Shown here in pieces: positions 35,292 to 43,612 of a DNA stretch of 64,000 nt. Made by a program: the position numbers and the translations under genes. How positions within the stretch are numbered: position 1 is the stretch's first letter; each line of letters begins with the position of its first letter. The notes beneath the pieces are model-generated. The model did no database searches and was not told where the DNA came from. It saw nothing but the letters and a program-made list of their open reading frames with translations. The stretch comes from Paenibacillaceae bacterium (GTDB lineage Bacteria > Bacillota > Bacilli > Paenibacillales > Paenibacillaceae), in contig REGQ01000012.1 of NCBI GenBank assembly GCA_004134985.1, positions 1 through 64,000 of the forward strand, read 5' to 3'.

Positions 35292-36455
35292 TCACTCAAT
35301 AAACTTGCCGCCAACCGAATAGTGCTGCTGCTTGTTGACGATATCGTCCAGCCATCGAAGCAGCTTTACGCCGTCTTGCTCTGTCTGGTAGAAGTTGTCG
35401 TCTGCGGTGAAGGTATGCGGGGTCGTTCCTTTATCGGGATTCAGGCCGTAATCGGTCAAGTAATAATAATAATTGGGCAAATTAGACAACGACCGGACAG
35501 ATGTCCTTAATTCGCGGGACCAGTTGGCAATTTTCTGCTCGATAGGAGTTGTGACGTCATCATTTATTTTATATTGAAAATGAATTAAGGTATCATCGTA
35601 CAGCGAGTAGGATTGCAAAAGTATTGCATTTTCCGGCAGCTGCTGACGGTTTGCTTTGAAGACTGAGCCAATGATATCCGCTTCCGGTACAAAGCCAAAG
35701 GCAGCTTCAAAATCCGCGTTCCACTCGTTATCTACGATATTTGGCCATTTGTCCGATTTTAAAAAGGAACTGTCCGAATAATGGTAAATGTCCGATTCAT
35801 TATAGTGACTGGCAATCTCGCTAGCCCAGAAGGCCGAGCCGAACCCTCCGGCACTTTCGCCTGCAATGAGCAGTTTCTCCGGTTCACCTGCATTTTCATA
35901 TATCCATTCCAGGCTGTGGCGTACGTTGGTAGTGCCATTATAACGCATTGTAAAGCTGCTGCCGTCTTCCTTGTTGTACTCCGCCGTGCGGTTGCCGATA
36001 TGAAAGTCACCGGTTGTATAAGGAATATACGCCACATTCCACCCTTGGAACGGGTTATCCGCATTTTCCGTCTCGAGCATGCCTTTCAGCAGCGTTACTT
36101 TATAAAAAGGGATATTTGCAAAATAATTTCCTAGTTCCCCGGTCTTGAGTGTTTTCAGTATGGTGATCGGCTCTGCAGCGCTTTTCTCGTCCCAACTGAC
36201 CCCTCCACCTGAAAAGAAGATTATCCAGTTGCTGCTTTCTCCTTTTTTGGTTAGAAGATAATATTCCGATCCATCGCTGGAAAACGTCTGTTCACCGAGT
36301 TCGACCTTGTTCCATTTGTACGGTTTCGTGTCGTCAGCGACAGGAATTGCTGTAGGGCGCTTGATAACAAAAGCATACACAACAATTACACTTAACATAA
36401 TGATGCCAACCCCGGTAAACAACGCTATTTTCAACCATTTCCCTAGTTTTCTCAT
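35292..36455 (-). CDS. Pectin-acetylesterase-family secreted/membrane-anchored hydrolase
   Basis: A 387-residue protein with an N-terminal membrane anchor (about 10-30) and an outer alpha/beta-hydrolase domain. IIFFSGGGVSW is the oxyanion-region block, LLIAGESAGGFGSAFW carries the nucleophile serine in GxSxGG, and WNVAYIPYTTGDFHIGN is the family's CTGD-like block. The acid and histidine lie near the C-terminus (DDNFY, TFTADD region). Members of the family deacetylate pectin or act as other carboxylesterases. The second ATG (36455) has AAGGAG at nine bases, the first only at three. Confidence 0.78.
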   Translation of the reverse strand: MRKLGKWLKIALFTGVGIIMLSVIVVYAFVIKRPTAIPVADDTKPYKWNKVELGEQTFSSDGSEYYLLTKKGESSNWIIFFSGGGVSWDEKSAAEPITILKTLKTGELGNYFANIPFYKVTLLKGMLETENADNPFQGWNVAYIPYTTGDFHIGNRTAEYNKEDGSSFTMRYNGTTNVRHSLEWIYENAGEPEKLLIAGESAGGFGSAFWASEIASHYNESDIYHYSDSSFLKSDKWPNIVDNEWNADFEAAFGFVPEADIIGSVFKANRQQLPENAILLQSYSLYDDTLIHFQYKINDDVTTPIEQKIANWSRELRTSVRSLSNLPNYYYYLTDYGLNPDKGTTPHTFTADDNFYQTEQDGVKLLRWLDDIVNKQQHYSVGGKFIE

Positions 36456-36476
36456 GCACATCTCTCCTTAAAATAA

Positions 36477-36505
36477 AGTATACACAAAGACCATTCGTTG
36501 CACAA
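36477..36505 (-). promoter_or_regulatory. Possible promoter of the pectin-acetylesterase-like gene
   Basis: On the minus strand TTGTGC (36505-36500), 17 bp and TATACT (36482-36477). The start point would lie about 15 bp before the codon, leaving a very short leader. The rest of 36510-36765 holds a GAAC-ACAC/GTGT-GTTC hairpin followed by T-rich sequence (36652-36705) but no gene. Confidence 0.4.
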
Positions 36506-36765
36506 TGTGTATACTTAATGGTTGGGCTAGATTAAGGATCATATGGTAATGAAGGTGAAATTGGAATGATTGACATCCATATTAGACAATTGTCTGCGGG
36601 TAGACAGCCACTATATTCATGTATCACAACTCCAATGCGCGTCCATATGAGAACGACACGAGGCGGCATTTCCCCAGCCGCAGGTGTGGTTCTTTTATTG
36701 TTTTTCGCGGATTTTACGACTTATTTTAATGTGCAGTAAAGTAAGAGATCTTTCGATAAGGACAA

Positions 36766-36789
36766 ATATTTTTCCCTGGGGAAAAATAT
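36766..36789. promoter_or_regulatory. Palindrome 1 upstream of the multicopper oxidase operon
   Basis: Perfect 11-bp arms ATATTTTTCCC (36766-36776) and GGGAAAAATAT (36779-36789) around TG. The same design recurs at 36943-36968; consensus ATATyTTTCCC-N2-GGGAAArATAT. The centres are 178 bp apart, about 17 helical turns. It lies 23 bp before the -35 of the operon promoter. I do not know a regulator with this site. Confidence 0.8.
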
Positions 36790-36812
36790 ATTTCCTCAAG
36801 CAAAAAAATGGA

Positions 36813-36841
36813 TTTACAGCAAAATAAATTAGGCGTATACT
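36813..36841 (+). promoter_or_regulatory. Promoter of the multicopper oxidase operon
   Basis: TTTACA (36813-36818), a 17-bp spacer and TATACT (36836-36841) give a near-consensus sigma-A promoter. The start near 36848 leaves a leader of about 150 bases that contains palindrome 2. Confidence 0.72.
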
Positions 36842-36942
36842 AGTGAGCAGAAATGAGAAATATGCGCTGTCTTGCAAAGACGTTATTACAGAAAGTCTTT
36901 GCTTTCCTGTCATTACGGGGGCGGAGCCGTTTGCGCCTGGGC

Positions 36943-36968
36943 AATATCTTTCCCTAGGGAAAGATATT
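36943..36968. promoter_or_regulatory. Palindrome 2 in the multicopper oxidase leader
   Basis: Perfect 12-bp arms AATATCTTTCCC (36943-36954) and GGGAAAGATATT (36957-36968) around TA, 33 bp before the oxidase start codon. It could be an operator for DNA looping with palindrome 1, a roadblock site, or an RNA hairpin. There is no T-run right after it. Confidence 0.8.
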
Positions 36969-37000
36969 TAATCTTGTACAAATTTTATGGAGGGAAGACG

Positions 37001-38044
37001 ATGAAGGAACAAAAGGAACAGAATAAGCAAGTGTCACGGCGAAATTTTTTGATGGCTGGAGCGGCAGGGACGGCAGCGCTGATCGGTGGTGTCCTGCTAA
37101 ACCCTGGTTCTTTGCTAGGCAATGTTGCTAAAGCAGAATCACATAATGGACATAATGGCGGATCACAGGGGATGAGCGGCATGCAGCACGGCTATGACCC
37201 CGGAACGGAAGTGACAGAAGGACTCGTTATGGCAAGGGAAGCGTTAACCAATTTCGATTATGGCAAGGTCAGCACATCGCTGGATGGCCGCACGATCAGA
37301 GAATATGAAATGCTGGCCGTAGACAAGGAGATTGAAATTATGAAAGGGGTTATGTTCCCAGGCTGGACCTACAATGGAACGATCCCTGGACCAACCATTC
37401 GCTGTACAGAAGGCGACATCGTCAGAGTTAAATTCAGCAATGGAACGTCGCATCCCCATTCCATTCACTTTCACGGTATTCATCCGACGAATATGGACGG
37501 CTTGGAGCAGATTCCTCCCGGAGGGACATTTACTTACGAGTTTGAAGCAAAACCGGCTGGTATGATGGTTTATCATTGTCACGTTCAACCTTTCCGCCAT
37601 CATCTCCACAAAGGAATGTACGGAAATTTTATTATCGATCCCAAGAAACCGCGTACGCCGGCGAAGGAGTTTTCGATGGTAATGAATGGATACGACCTGG
37701 ATTTTGACGGGGAAAATGAAGTGTATACCGTGAATGGCTACGCCTTCGCCTATATGCAGGAGCCGATTAAAGTAAAGGTTGGCGAGTTGGTACGCGTTTA
37801 CGTAAGCAATTTTTTGGAGTTTGATCTTATTAATTCCTTTCATCTGCATGCGAATTTCTTTAATTATTATGCTACCGGTGCCGATCCTGAAGCGCGACCT
37901 TATTACACAGATACCGTCATGATGGGACAAGGGGAACGGGGCCTTGTTGAAGTCGTATTTCCAGCGCCAGGAAAGTATATGTTTCATGCCCATATAAGCG
38001 AATTTACGGAGCTCGGCTGGATGGGCTTCTTTGAAGCAGAATAG
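37001..38044 (+). CDS. Tat-exported two-domain multicopper oxidase
   Basis: A 347-residue copper oxidase. The signal peptide carries the twin-arginine motif SRRNFLMAG. Two cupredoxin domains follow. Domain 1 has HFHGIH, then HCHVQPFRHHLHKGM, in which Cys, His eight residues on and Met thirteen on match a type 1 copper site. Domain 2 has HLHANF and HAHISEFTELGWMG, supplying four more histidines but with Ala where a type 1 Cys would be. The four HxH pairs suit a trinuclear cluster shared between subunits, so this looks like a type C two-domain oxidase (type 1 copper in domain 1 only), related to NirK ancestors. A GGAGGG site precedes the ATG. First gene of an operon with a ZIP permease, cytochrome c and TatA. 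Substrate unknown; Mn, Fe or Cu are candidates. Confidence 0.9.
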   Translation: MKEQKEQNKQVSRRNFLMAGAAGTAALIGGVLLNPGSLLGNVAKAESHNGHNGGSQGMSGMQHGYDPGTEVTEGLVMAREALTNFDYGKVSTSLDGRTIREYEMLAVDKEIEIMKGVMFPGWTYNGTIPGPTIRCTEGDIVRVKFSNGTSHPHSIHFHGIHPTNMDGLEQIPPGGTFTYEFEAKPAGMMVYHCHVQPFRHHLHKGMYGNFIIDPKKPRTPAKEFSMVMNGYDLDFDGENEVYTVNGYAFAYMQEPIKVKVGELVRVYVSNFLEFDLINSFHLHANFFNYYATGADPEARPYYTDTVMMGQGERGLVEVVFPAPGKYMFHAHISEFTELGWMGFFEAE

Positions 38045-38059
38045 AGGAGGGAAGGGTAC

Positions 38060-39268
38060 ATGAGCCAGGTGCAAATCAACCATAGCACATCGCCTAGCCA
38101 GGTCAAAAAAGGAAATTTGCTTGTATGGGGAGTATTGCCTGTATTGCTGCTGATCGCTATCATCGCGGCGATTATGCTGTTTGGAACCGGAATCAATGAA
38201 GAAGCTCCGGTGCCAATCGAAAGCATGGATGTCGAGAAAATGGTGTTGACAGACGAAGGGGTTACATTAAAAGTGCTGAATTCCGGTCCAGAAGCGTTAA
38301 CGATCGCACAAGTGATGGTGGATGATGCGTATTGGAATTTCAACATCGATCCGGCTGCGGAAATTCCGCGTATGGGAAGGGCGGTCATTACGATCCCGTA
38401 TCCATGGGTGGAGGGGGATGCACATGAAATTCGGATGATATCCGCCAATAGCACGATATTTGATCAAGGGATTGACATCGCCTTTAAAACACCGGAAATG
38501 AGCGGAGAACGTATTTGGAAATACGCATTGATCGGACTCTATGTCGGAGTTATTCCGGTTGCGCTCGGCTTGTTATGGTTCCCGTTCATGCGCCGTTTCA
38601 CCGCTCGCGGCATGCATGCCGTGCTTGCTTTTACCGCAGGACTGTTGATTTTCCTCGTGATCGACACGTTTGAGGAGGGAATGGAGTTTGCTGCTGCTGC
38701 GCCTTCGGTCTTTCAGGGGACGGGGCTTGTCTGGTTTGGCGCTTTGCTAAGCTTCCTGTTTCTGATGGCGCTCGATCAGTCCAATAGAAGCCGACTTCAG
38801 GATCAGGTGCTTGAAGGGAAATCACTGGCCTACAAACTGGCTGCCGGTATCGGGCTGCATAACTTTGGTGAAGGGTTGGCGATCGGGACGGCGTTTGCCG
38901 TCGGGGAAGTCGCACTGGGGACATTCCTGATCATCGGGTTTACCTTGCATAATATGACGGAAGGGATTGGCATCGCTGCTCCGTTAACGAAAGGGAAGCC
39001 TTCCTGGCGGACATTCGCCTGGCTTGCGCTGATCGGCGGTGGCCCCGCTATTCTTGGCGTGTGGTCGGGAGGATTGATCATTGATAAAACGCTGGCAGCA
39101 CTGTTTTTCGGCATTGGCGCCGGTGCGATTGCGCAAGTAATCTATGTGATCGCAAGAATGATTATCAAGGAATCCGCAAAGCAGTCTTATCCACTGGTGT
39201 CATGGCGCAACTTTGCGAGCGTTGTACTTGGTATTAGTGTGATGTATGCCACCGCTCTACTGGTGTAA
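38060..39268 (+). CDS. ZIP family metal permease with extracytoplasmic N-terminal domain
   Basis: A 402-residue membrane protein. Residues about 18-45 form an extra membrane helix (LLVWGVLPVLLLIAIIAAI), then about 50-145 form an outer beta-rich domain (cupredoxin-like size, without clear copper ligands), then come the ZIP helices. Metal-site motifs HNFGEGLAIG and HNMTEGIGIA are intact. ZIP proteins move divalent metals such as Zn, Fe or Mn into the cytosol. The added outer domain is not part of standard ZIP proteins. It begins 15 bp after the oxidase gene with a GGAGGG site, so the oxidase and permease should be made together. Confidence 0.88.
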   Translation: MSQVQINHSTSPSQVKKGNLLVWGVLPVLLLIAIIAAIMLFGTGINEEAPVPIESMDVEKMVLTDEGVTLKVLNSGPEALTIAQVMVDDAYWNFNIDPAAEIPRMGRAVITIPYPWVEGDAHEIRMISANSTIFDQGIDIAFKTPEMSGERIWKYALIGLYVGVIPVALGLLWFPFMRRFTARGMHAVLAFTAGLLIFLVIDTFEEGMEFAAAAPSVFQGTGLVWFGALLSFLFLMALDQSNRSRLQDQVLEGKSLAYKLAAGIGLHNFGEGLAIGTAFAVGEVALGTFLIIGFTLHNMTEGIGIAAPLTKGKPSWRTFAWLALIGGGPAILGVWSGGLIIDKTLAALFFGIGAGAIAQVIYVIARMIIKESAKQSYPLVSWRNFASVVLGISVMYATALLV

Positions 39269-39341
39269 GTGTTCATATTAGATAATAGATATCGAATGTT
39301 CACGCTGCAGCTATACAATGCCGTTTGTGAGGGGGAAGTAA

Positions 39342-39689
39342 ATGAGCAAACCAAATAGCGTGCTAGCTATTGTTTTGGCGGGCTGCTTTCTGCTTGTCGG
39401 CTGCAGCACGCAAAGTGCAGGTCAAAGTGAAGGACAGAGTCCAAATATAGGCCATGAAGTATCCTTGGCTGAGGCAGAAGCGATTTATCAGGCGAATTGT
39501 GTTGCCTGTCATGCAGTGGACCTTGGCGGTGGAGTCGGCCCGAGCTTGCAGAAAGTTGGGGGGATACTGACTCGTGCGCAAATTGCGGAACAAATTGTTG
39601 CGGGCGGCTCCAAAATGCCTGCTTTTCGTTCCCGGTTGACGAAAGAGGAAGTCGATGCACTGGCACGATGGCTGGCGACTCAAAAATAA
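39342..39689 (+). CDS. c-type cytochrome lipoprotein
   Basis: A 115-residue mono-haem cytochrome. The N-terminus is a lipoprotein signal with lipobox LVGC (Cys21; an LAGC at 15 is an alternative). The haem motif CVACH is near residue 52, and the distal methionine is in SKMPAF near the end, as in small class I cytochromes such as CccB of Bacilli. It should sit on the outer membrane face and carry electrons, here plausibly to or from the oxidase three genes' length upstream. A GGGGGAAG site precedes the ATG. No cytochrome c maturation genes are in the window. Confidence 0.9.
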   Translation: MSKPNSVLAIVLAGCFLLVGCSTQSAGQSEGQSPNIGHEVSLAEAEAIYQANCVACHAVDLGGGVGPSLQKVGGILTRAQIAEQIVAGGSKMPAFRSRLTKEEVDALARWLATQK

Positions 39690-39705
39690 TGAGGAGATGA
39701 GACAG

Positions 39706-39897
39706 ATGATCTCAAGTATTGGCGCGACAGGTTTTATATTACTAGGACTGCTGGCGCTGTTATTATTCGGGCCTAACAAGCTTCCCGAATTGGGCAGAGC
39801 TTTTGGCCGGACACTGCGTGAATTCAAAAACGGGACAAAAGAATTGACGACCGCGGACGAGGAGTCTGCTGAGGGGAATCCCAAAAAAGAGCATTGA
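39706..39897 (+). CDS. tatA: Twin-arginine translocase subunit TatA
   Basis: A 63-residue pore-forming subunit: short outer N-terminus, one membrane helix ([12 protein letters not shown]), the hinge [11 protein letters not shown] and an amphipathic helix ([16 protein letters not shown]). AGGAG lies ten bases before the start, 16 bp after the cytochrome stop. Placing a dedicated tatA next to a Tat substrate (the oxidase) parallels the phoD-tatAdCd arrangement of B. subtilis, though no tatC is present here. Confidence 0.93.
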   Translation: MISSIGATGFILLGLLALLLFGPNKLPELGRAFGRTLREFKNGTKELTTADEESAEGNPKKEH

Positions 39898-39954
39898 ATG
39901 CATGGCCAATGACTGCATGGCTCATTCGTTTATTACCTGTCATAGACGCGCACA

Positions 39955-39981
39955 GCCCGCCTCCTGGACAGGAGAGCGGGC
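39955..39981 (+). terminator. Hairpin after tatA
   Basis: GCCCGCCTCCTG pairs with CAGGAG-A-GCGGGC around two bases, one bulged A. There is no T-run; it may stabilise the operon's 3' end. Confidence 0.55.
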
Positions 39982-40098
39982 GGTTACTACATTCGGCTTA
40001 AATCCAGCCTTTCGGCAAATAATCATTATTCATTGATTGTAATCAACTGCCCCGTCTCTTCCATGGAAGACTGGAAAATAGGGAGGTTTGCCACCTTA

Positions 40099-40127
40099 TG
40101 TGGTTAACTGCCAACACGTATCCCCCA
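40099..40127 (+). repeat. 29-bp dispersed repeat, copy 2
   Basis: Matches 30395-30423 at 25 of 29 positions (TGTGGTT-N3-TGCCAACACGTATC-N-CCCA). It lies in the gene-free stretch 39898-40486. Confidence 0.5.
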
Positions 40128-40193
40128 CCACCCCTATGTAATTATAATTTCCGAACGTATATTTCATATCAATAATTGGTTTAGTGTAGCGGG

Positions 40194-40218
40194 AGGAGAG
40201 GATACTCTCCTTTTTTTT
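40194..40218 (+). terminator. Short hairpin with long T-run
   Basis: AGGAGAG (40194-40200) and CTCTCCT (40205-40211) around GATA, followed by seven further Ts. It is a good intrinsic terminator about 300 bp after tatA, so the operon transcript or a small RNA may end here. Confidence 0.7.
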
Positions 40219-40235
40219 CGTTCCGGATCTCGATA

Positions 40236-40254
40236 AGCGGAGATAGGGTATACA
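40236..40254 (+). repeat. Solo end of the TGTATACC-type element
   Basis: AGCGGAGATAGGGTATACA is nearly identical to the right end at 48656-48674 and to the inverse of 3330-3348. No matching second end is found within 130 bp on either side. Confidence 0.5.
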
Positions 40255-40486
40255 CGGAAACAGGGCATGTCCTCCCCGGTCATCTCCCGAACCGTTCACC
40301 AAATCCACCAACAAGCATACCCCTGTCAAAACTCCCCCCTTAATGATGTTTTTCGACAATTTACAACTTCAATATAAGTCTATCTAACTTATGATACATC
40401 CAGATACTATACTGATAAAACAGACAGAGCTTGCATGACGAAATCACAAGAAAGAAAAACACAGAAAGAAAAAGAGGAATGCACAC

Positions 40487-41338
40487 ATGAAGAAACTCAC
40501 CTTAGCTATCATTTTATTTTCCGGTATTCTATTGGCAGTCTGGAATACATTCGATCACCCCGGCAGCGTCTTCGGGGGATTACTGGCCAATGAAGTGAAT
40601 TCAACAGACTTTTATGCGAAACCAGAAGTAATTGAACGTGAAATAGACACCCGCCCAGACGTTGACGATGCTCCTGATGATGAGCAAACCACTGACCCAA
40701 AAGAAGCAAGCGGCAAACTCATTTATTTGACTTTTGATGATGGACCTTCCTCGGCAACAAGCGATATTTTGGATACACTGAAGCAATATGATGTCAAAGC
40801 CACCTTTTTTATGCTGGAGCCGAACATGAAGAAATACCCCGAATTGGTGAAGCGAATTGTGAACGAAGGTCATGCTGTCGGGATGCACGGTGTTACGCAT
40901 GACAAGAACAAGTTTTACCGTAACGAGCAAACGGCGCTGGATGAAATGAATCAGGGACAGGAAACGTTGGAAAAGCTGACGGGCATCAAATCCGTACTTA
41001 TTCGTACGCCATACGGCAGTGTTCCCTACTTGCTTGATTCGTACAGAACGATTTTGGATGAACAAGGCTATAAATTGTGGGACTGGAACGTGGATAGCAG
41101 CGACTGGTCTCTATCGAGCGAGCAATTGATCAGCACAACCAAGAAGCAAATTAATAACCTGGAAAAGGCAGACGTAACCCCGATCGTGCTTATGCATGAC
41201 AAGACTGAAACAGCCAAGTCTTTAGCGACGCTTCTGGATTTTTTGGCAGAGAAGGAGTTTCAGTCAAAGGAGCTTGATGCGCTCATAAAGCCATATAACT
41301 TCAACTGTTATGACCGCTGCAAGCCTTTGAAAAAATAA
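40487..41338 (+). CDS. Polysaccharide deacetylase (NodB homology domain)
   Basis: A 283-residue exported carbohydrate esterase family 4 enzyme that removes acetyl groups from chitin-like or peptidoglycan glycans. An N-terminal signal or anchor (about 1-20) and an acidic linker (30-75) precede the NodB domain. Motif 1 is TFDDGPS, motif 2 HGVTH (two zinc His), motif 3 RTPYGS, motif 4 WDWNVDSSDW, motif 5 VLMHD. All catalytic residues are present. The C-terminus adds about 30 residues with two cysteines (NCYDRC). Monocistronic. Confidence 0.92.
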   Translation: MKKLTLAIILFSGILLAVWNTFDHPGSVFGGLLANEVNSTDFYAKPEVIEREIDTRPDVDDAPDDEQTTDPKEASGKLIYLTFDDGPSSATSDILDTLKQYDVKATFFMLEPNMKKYPELVKRIVNEGHAVGMHGVTHDKNKFYRNEQTALDEMNQGQETLEKLTGIKSVLIRTPYGSVPYLLDSYRTILDEQGYKLWDWNVDSSDWSLSSEQLISTTKKQINNLEKADVTPIVLMHDKTETAKSLATLLDFLAEKEFQSKELDALIKPYNFNCYDRCKPLKK

Positions 41339-41362
41339 CAGCCTGATCCCAGATTTGTGGGA

Positions 41363-41390
41363 TTGTTGTTTGAACGATCTTGTCTATAAT
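41363..41390 (+). promoter_or_regulatory. Promoter of the DHA2-type transporter gene
   Basis: TTGTTG (41363-41368), a 16-bp spacer and perfect TATAAT (41385-41390), 28 bp before the start codon. Confidence 0.72.
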
Positions 41391-41417
41391 TGATAAGAAA
41401 AAGACAAGGGGATCGAC

Positions 41418-42827
41418 ATGCGGATATCAGACATTTCGGAGCAGGCTGTCACTAGAAAGCAACGTATGGGAATGATGGCAGCGATATGCATGGGGGCGTT
41501 TATCTCTCATTTCACAGCCGGCATCGTCAACGTATCACTCCCGCAGTTTGTCACTTATTTTCAAGCGGATCTTGGCTTGGTGCTATGGATTACGACAGGC
41601 TATTTGCTTGTGATCACGGCACTGCTCCCCGTAATGGGCAAGCTGGGAGACCGCTACGGGTTTCAGCTTATTCATAATCTGGGTTATGTTGTATTCACCG
41701 TCGGCTCCATCCTGGTCGCCTTTGCTCCCAATTTACCCGCTCTGCTTCTGCTGAGGGTGCTGCAAGCTATCGGCGCAGCCATGTTTCAAGCGACTAATAT
41801 CGCCCTCATTACTGTCCATTTGCCGAAGGAAAAAAGAGGCCAGGCACTTGGCATTGTAAGTACTGCTGTTGCCCTTGGCGGAATGAGCGGTCCGATTGCC
41901 GGAGGACTGATCGCAGAGTGGCTCAATTGGCGGTGGCTATTCTTGATTCATGTTCCAGTGGCAATTGCTGCTACCCTAATGGCATATCGCTACATTCCTG
42001 TTCGCAACCTGATAAGCAAGTCCAAGAAGTTGGATACGGTGGGAGCGGTGTTATTTGCAGGCTGGATTAGTTTAGTCATTATCGAGATAACGAATGGGAG
42101 CAAATGGGGCTGGTTATCGGCGCAATCGCTGACCATTTTATCGGGTGTCGCAATTGTGGCGGTTCTGTTGTTTTTCTGGGAACGGCGCCAGCTTGTCCCT
42201 TTCTTGCCCCTCAACGTGCTGCGTGTTCCGGCAATTGCCAGCGGACTGCTCATAAGCTGTGCTTCTTTTATGCTGGCCAATACAATTTTGGTTATTATTC
42301 CCTTTTATTTGAGCGAGATGGGGCCTGCATTTACCCCTTCCATAACAGGATATGCAATGACAGCTTATCCGATAGCTTTGGCATTTATGGGACCGCTCGC
42401 AGGGCAATTATCGGATCGTTATGGCTCCAGACGTTTGATGCAGCTGGGGTTATCCAGCATGGGGATCGGCTTTATCGTATTGGTGCTGTTTCTGGAACAG
42501 CTGCAGATGGGAGGAATTGTTGCTGTGTTGGCGATGATTGGTATGGGAATGGGACTGGTTGCATCTCCGAACAACAGCTTTATTATGCGGCATACTCCTG
42601 CAGAACATGTTGGTTCCATCGGCGGCATGATTGCTTTAACCCGCAACGCAGGTATGGTTTTCGGCTCGGCGCTCGGGCTGGGTGTAATGAATGGAACGGT
42701 GACAGGGGACGGTGAACTTGTTGCTTTTAAAACCGCATTTCAAATCAATCTTTTTATTTGCTTCTCTGCAATGGCATTACTGGCAGTCTTGAGCAGAAGA
42801 GGCGATAGCGTTACCCAGTTTCCTTAG
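41418..42827 (+). CDS. MFS drug exporter, DHA2 (14-helix) family
   Basis: A 469-residue EmrB/QacA-type permease with fourteen predicted membrane segments. GKLGDRYGFQLIHNLG is the motif A loop, LRVLQAIGAAMFQATNIALI and the motif C stretch GIVSTAVALGGMSGPIAGGLIAEW mark drug/H+ antiporters. A GGGG site precedes the ATG. No regulator is adjacent. Substrates cannot be predicted. Confidence 0.9.
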   Translation: MRISDISEQAVTRKQRMGMMAAICMGAFISHFTAGIVNVSLPQFVTYFQADLGLVLWITTGYLLVITALLPVMGKLGDRYGFQLIHNLGYVVFTVGSILVAFAPNLPALLLLRVLQAIGAAMFQATNIALITVHLPKEKRGQALGIVSTAVALGGMSGPIAGGLIAEWLNWRWLFLIHVPVAIAATLMAYRYIPVRNLISKSKKLDTVGAVLFAGWISLVIIEITNGSKWGWLSAQSLTILSGVAIVAVLLFFWERRQLVPFLPLNVLRVPAIASGLLISCASFMLANTILVIIPFYLSEMGPAFTPSITGYAMTAYPIALAFMGPLAGQLSDRYGSRRLMQLGLSSMGIGFIVLVLFLEQLQMGGIVAVLAMIGMGMGLVASPNNSFIMRHTPAEHVGSIGGMIALTRNAGMVFGSALGLGVMNGTVTGDGELVAFKTAFQINLFICFSAMALLAVLSRRGDSVTQFP

Positions 42828-42851
42828 AATTTTTAAAACGTTAGATGTAGC

Positions 42852-42882
42852 AAAATAGCGCTTGTCATCAGCGTTAGAATTC
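42852..42882 (+). repeat. Dispersed repeat fragment, copy 3
   Basis: AAAATAGCGCTTGTCATCAG followed by CGTTAGAATTC corresponds to 210-239, the last fifth of the 158-bp repeat. Only this end is conserved here. Confidence 0.65.
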
Positions 42883-42889
42883 ATGGGTT

Positions 42890-42943
42890 TCCTCAAACCC
42901 GCATCCCACCGCAGCCGAGCAACGTTGGGGTGCGGGTTTGAGG
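42890..42943. terminator. Long hairpin between MFS and GNAT genes
   Basis: Eighteen-base arms, TCCTCAAACCCGCATCCCA (42890-42907 region) and the inverse at 42926-42943, pair almost fully. It lies between convergent genes. Confidence 0.75.
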
Positions 42944-42975
42944 ACTGTTAGCGAGCCTGCGGTATAAATCGTTTA

Positions 42976-43428
42976 TTGCATATGATACCCCAGAATGATA
43001 TCTCCGTTATCCTCAAACTCCCCGGTTTCTTCGAATCCTGCGTCCTTATAGAGTTTGTTTACCACGGTATTATGCGGCACATGAGAGACTCTGATTTGCT
43101 GGCAATTATCCTTCTGACGCAGCATGTTTATTACTTCCTTGATGGACGCTTTACCGTAACCTTTTCCTTGAAATCTTTCATCGATCATAAAGCGCAAAAT
43201 CCAATAGTAACCGTCTTCATAGATTTCATTGTCAAATAGAATAAAGCCAACCATTTGGGCACCGGAATAAATTCCATAGGGCACCGAAGTGAGTTCTTTT
43301 TTGGCGTGTACAAGTGAGTCTGCATTGGTTGCAACAAGTGTTTCCTGCTTGCTGCTTACCTTCAAATTAACGCATTCAGCCTCAAGCGCTTGCGTAATTT
43401 GTTGTAGCCTTATGTTAGTATTCGTCAC
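42976..43428 (-). CDS. GNAT N-acetyltransferase, BltD/spermidine-acetyltransferase-like
   Basis: A 151-residue acetyl-CoA-dependent N-acetyltransferase. The acetyl-CoA loop is ERFQGKGYGKASI; the end NKLYKDAGFEETGEFEDNGDIIL is typical of the diamine or spermine/spermidine subgroup (Blt family). The start is GTG at 43428 with AGGAGG seven bases upstream. Polyamine acetylation is inferred from similarity. Monocistronic, convergent with the MFS gene. Confidence 0.88.
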
Positions 43429-43612
43429 TCGTTACCTCCTGTAGTTGTTACTCTTGGAAATAGTTATTCGTCCTGAAAAAGGGAATTCGTCATAGGGAGG
43501 GCATTTCCTTTTTTTCTGCAAATTCAATTGCAAATCGGTTAGCTTAGTACAGGCATATTGGTATATACTGTAACAAATCGTGAAAAACGGACAATGCGAC
43601 GGGAGGGAATCC

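Noticed and set aside
36695-36913. 72-codon minus-strand frame in the oxidase promoter region
   Set aside because: It spans the promoter and palindrome, has no ribosome site and atypical composition.
42104-42715. A 203-codon frame inside the DHA2 transporter gene
   Set aside because: It is an alternative frame of the same strand within a clear transporter gene.
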